Positions 63,186-64,000 of a DNA stretch of 64,000 bases are shown here, one piece after another. Made by a program: the position numbers and the translations under genes. How positions within the stretch are numbered: position 1 is the first letter of the stretch; every line of letters starts with the position of its first letter. The notes under the pieces were generated by a model. That model was not told the origin of the DNA. It searched no databases and worked only from the letters and a program-made list of their open reading frames with translations. Where the stretch lies: contig NZ_JACJPX010000003.1 of the NCBI RefSeq assembly GCF_014696315.1, forward strand, positions 1 through 64,000. Reading direction: 5' to 3'. The stretch is from Calothrix membranacea FACHB-236 (lineage in GTDB: Bacteria > Cyanobacteriota > Cyanobacteriia > Cyanobacteriales > Nostocaceae).

Positions 63186-64000
63186 GTGGTGTCCCAGGTG
63201 CCAGAGAGAGTAGATGGAGATTTTCCACAGCAACCTGTAATTTATGCCAGTTCAGAGGCAGGAATGGTCTTTCACCTAGCTGATGGTACGATTCAAGCTT
63301 GTAATGCTGCTGCTGAAAAAATTTTAGGATTTACTTTACAGCAGATACAAGGTTGCACCTCTTTTGATCGCCTCTGGCAAACTATTCACGAAGACGGATC
63401 GCCATTTGACGGCGAAACTCATCCAGCAAAAGTGGCATTGCAAACGGCTCAACCAGTTTTTGGCGTTGTGATGGGTATTTATCACCCCAGCGGTGAGCTA
63501 ATTTGGATTAAAATTGATGCCCAGCCTTTGTTTCAGGCAAATAATCCCCATCCTTGGGCTGTGGTTACTACCTTTTCTGATATTACCGCACTGAAGCGAT
63601 CGCAAAATCAACCAGCTGCTGTATTAGCAATACCAGCACAACAGACGCAACATACTATTTTGATCGTGGAAGATTGCGCGGAAGATAGAGTAATTTATCA
63701 GCGTTATCTTCAGCGAGACTCAAAGCAAAATTACAGAATTTTAGAAGCAGAAACTGGAGAAGAAGCTTTAGAAATGTGTCAACGTTACCAACCTGATGTG
63801 GTGTTGTTGGACTACCGACTACCAGATTTTGAAGGCGTGGAATTTTTAGAAACGCTGAAAAATCAAAGCAATGGCAACTCACCACCAGTAATTGTGGTGA
63901 CTGGACAAGGTAACGAAGCGATCGCCGTGCAAATTCTCAAAGCTGGGGCTGAAGATTATCTGATTAAAGGTCGCATCACAGCAGATGATTTACAATTTAC
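63186..64000 (+). CDS. PAS-receiver signalling protein, partial (runs off the window)
   Basis: The frame is open from GTG 63186, with AGGAGG 7 nt upstream, to the window end, giving at least 271 residues. An N-terminal PAS domain (about 15-145; VFHLADGTIQACNAAAEKILGF and IKIDAQPLF, ending in FSDITALKR) is followed by a receiver domain (about 155-270) with LIVEDCAED, phospho-acceptor Asp209 in VLLDYRLPD, VVTGQGN and Lys in DYLIKGR. Such PAS-REC starts usually continue into further PAS domains and a histidine kinase; the rest lies outside. It comes after the pixL terminator, so it is probably a separate transcription unit. Confidence 0.88.
   Translation, partial: MVSQVPERVDGDFPQQPVIYASSEAGMVFHLADGTIQACNAAAEKILGFTLQQIQGCTSFDRLWQTIHEDGSPFDGETHPAKVALQTAQPVFGVVMGIYHPSGELIWIKIDAQPLFQANNPHPWAVVTTFSDITALKRSQNQPAAVLAIPAQQTQHTILIVEDCAEDRVIYQRYLQRDSKQNYRILEAETGEEALEMCQRYQPDVVLLDYRLPDFEGVEFLETLKNQSNGNSPPVIVVTGQGNEAIAVQILKAGAEDYLIKGRITADDLQF

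Noticed and set aside
1-64000. tRNA, rRNA, tmRNA or other structured RNA genes apart from the riboswitch
   Set aside because: Scanning by eye for T-loop patterns and conserved cores found only the riboswitch. An automated search would be needed to exclude diverged RNAs.

Overview
The window looks like chromosomal DNA of a filamentous, probably heterocyst-forming and motile cyanobacterium (Nostocales; Nostoc, Anabaena or Calothrix type). The signs are: very frequent HIP1 octamers (GCGATCGC), many heptameric short tandem repeats (STRR) of the GGGGACT, GGTAATT and CGTAATT kinds, a DnaE C-half that starts with the C-terminal half of the naturally split DnaE intein, cyanobacteria-specific genes (pcxA, ycf51, DUF6464, DUF3110), and a chemotaxis operon with cyanobacteriochrome (CBCR) domains. 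No tRNA, rRNA, CRISPR array, prophage or intact insertion sequence was seen.

Layout. 0.2-3.4 kb: overlapping cobalt-uptake operon cbiMNQO on the minus strand behind a cobalamin riboswitch. 3.7-6 kb: small conserved or orphan genes, including a PD-(D/E)XK nuclease-like protein. 6.1-9.3 kb: split DnaE C-half and gatA. 9.7-13.4 kb: alpha/beta hydrolase, RodZ-like HTH membrane protein, PEP-CTERM secreted protein. 13.8-16.2 kb: aminotransferase coupled to an iron-type alcohol dehydrogenase. 16.2-17.6 kb: long intergenic region with two nested inverted-repeat elements. 17.6-19.6 kb: histidine kinase and response regulator. 19.8-22.7 kb: ycf51, a frameshifted mini-gene, a small membrane protein, a fasciclin protein, a ketopantoate-reductase-like enzyme. 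22.8-29.4 kb: trehalose cluster treZ-treY-treH. 29.8-34.6 kb: accessory genes (Rpn nuclease-like, SDR, truncated-looking NB-ARC STAND protein, small exported protein, PIN domain). 35-40.6 kb: mltA, a 42-bp minisatellite, pcxA, a UvrD/AddB-like ATPase. 41.1-44.3 kb: exosortase, secreted carbohydrate-binding-like protein, methyltransferase, SMR transporter. 44.4-52 kb: a 1830-aa TamB-like protein, DUF3110 protein, murQ. 52.8-62.6 kb: complete photosensory chemotaxis operon (PatA-type regulator, CheY, CheW, MCP with three CBCR GAF domains, hybrid CheA), closed by a strong terminator. 63.2 kb to the end: partial PAS-REC signalling protein.

How genes work together. CbiMNQO feeds cobalt to B12 synthesis under B12 feedback. 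TreZ and TreY make trehalose from maltodextrins and TreH degrades it, a set linked to desiccation tolerance in Anabaena. The exosortase should process PEP-CTERM proteins such as the one at 12.6 kb. MltA and MurQ both act in murein turnover. The pix/ptx-type operon should couple light colour to type IV pilus motility of hormogonia.

The most unusual features are in the repeats and in the photoreceptor. STRR arrays repeatedly touch or contain stop codons and supply two start codons. Several families of MITE-like inverted-repeat elements are present. A 42-bp minisatellite keeps reading frame. The MCP has three tandem red/green-type CBCR domains, the last with an altered loop and an extra cysteine.
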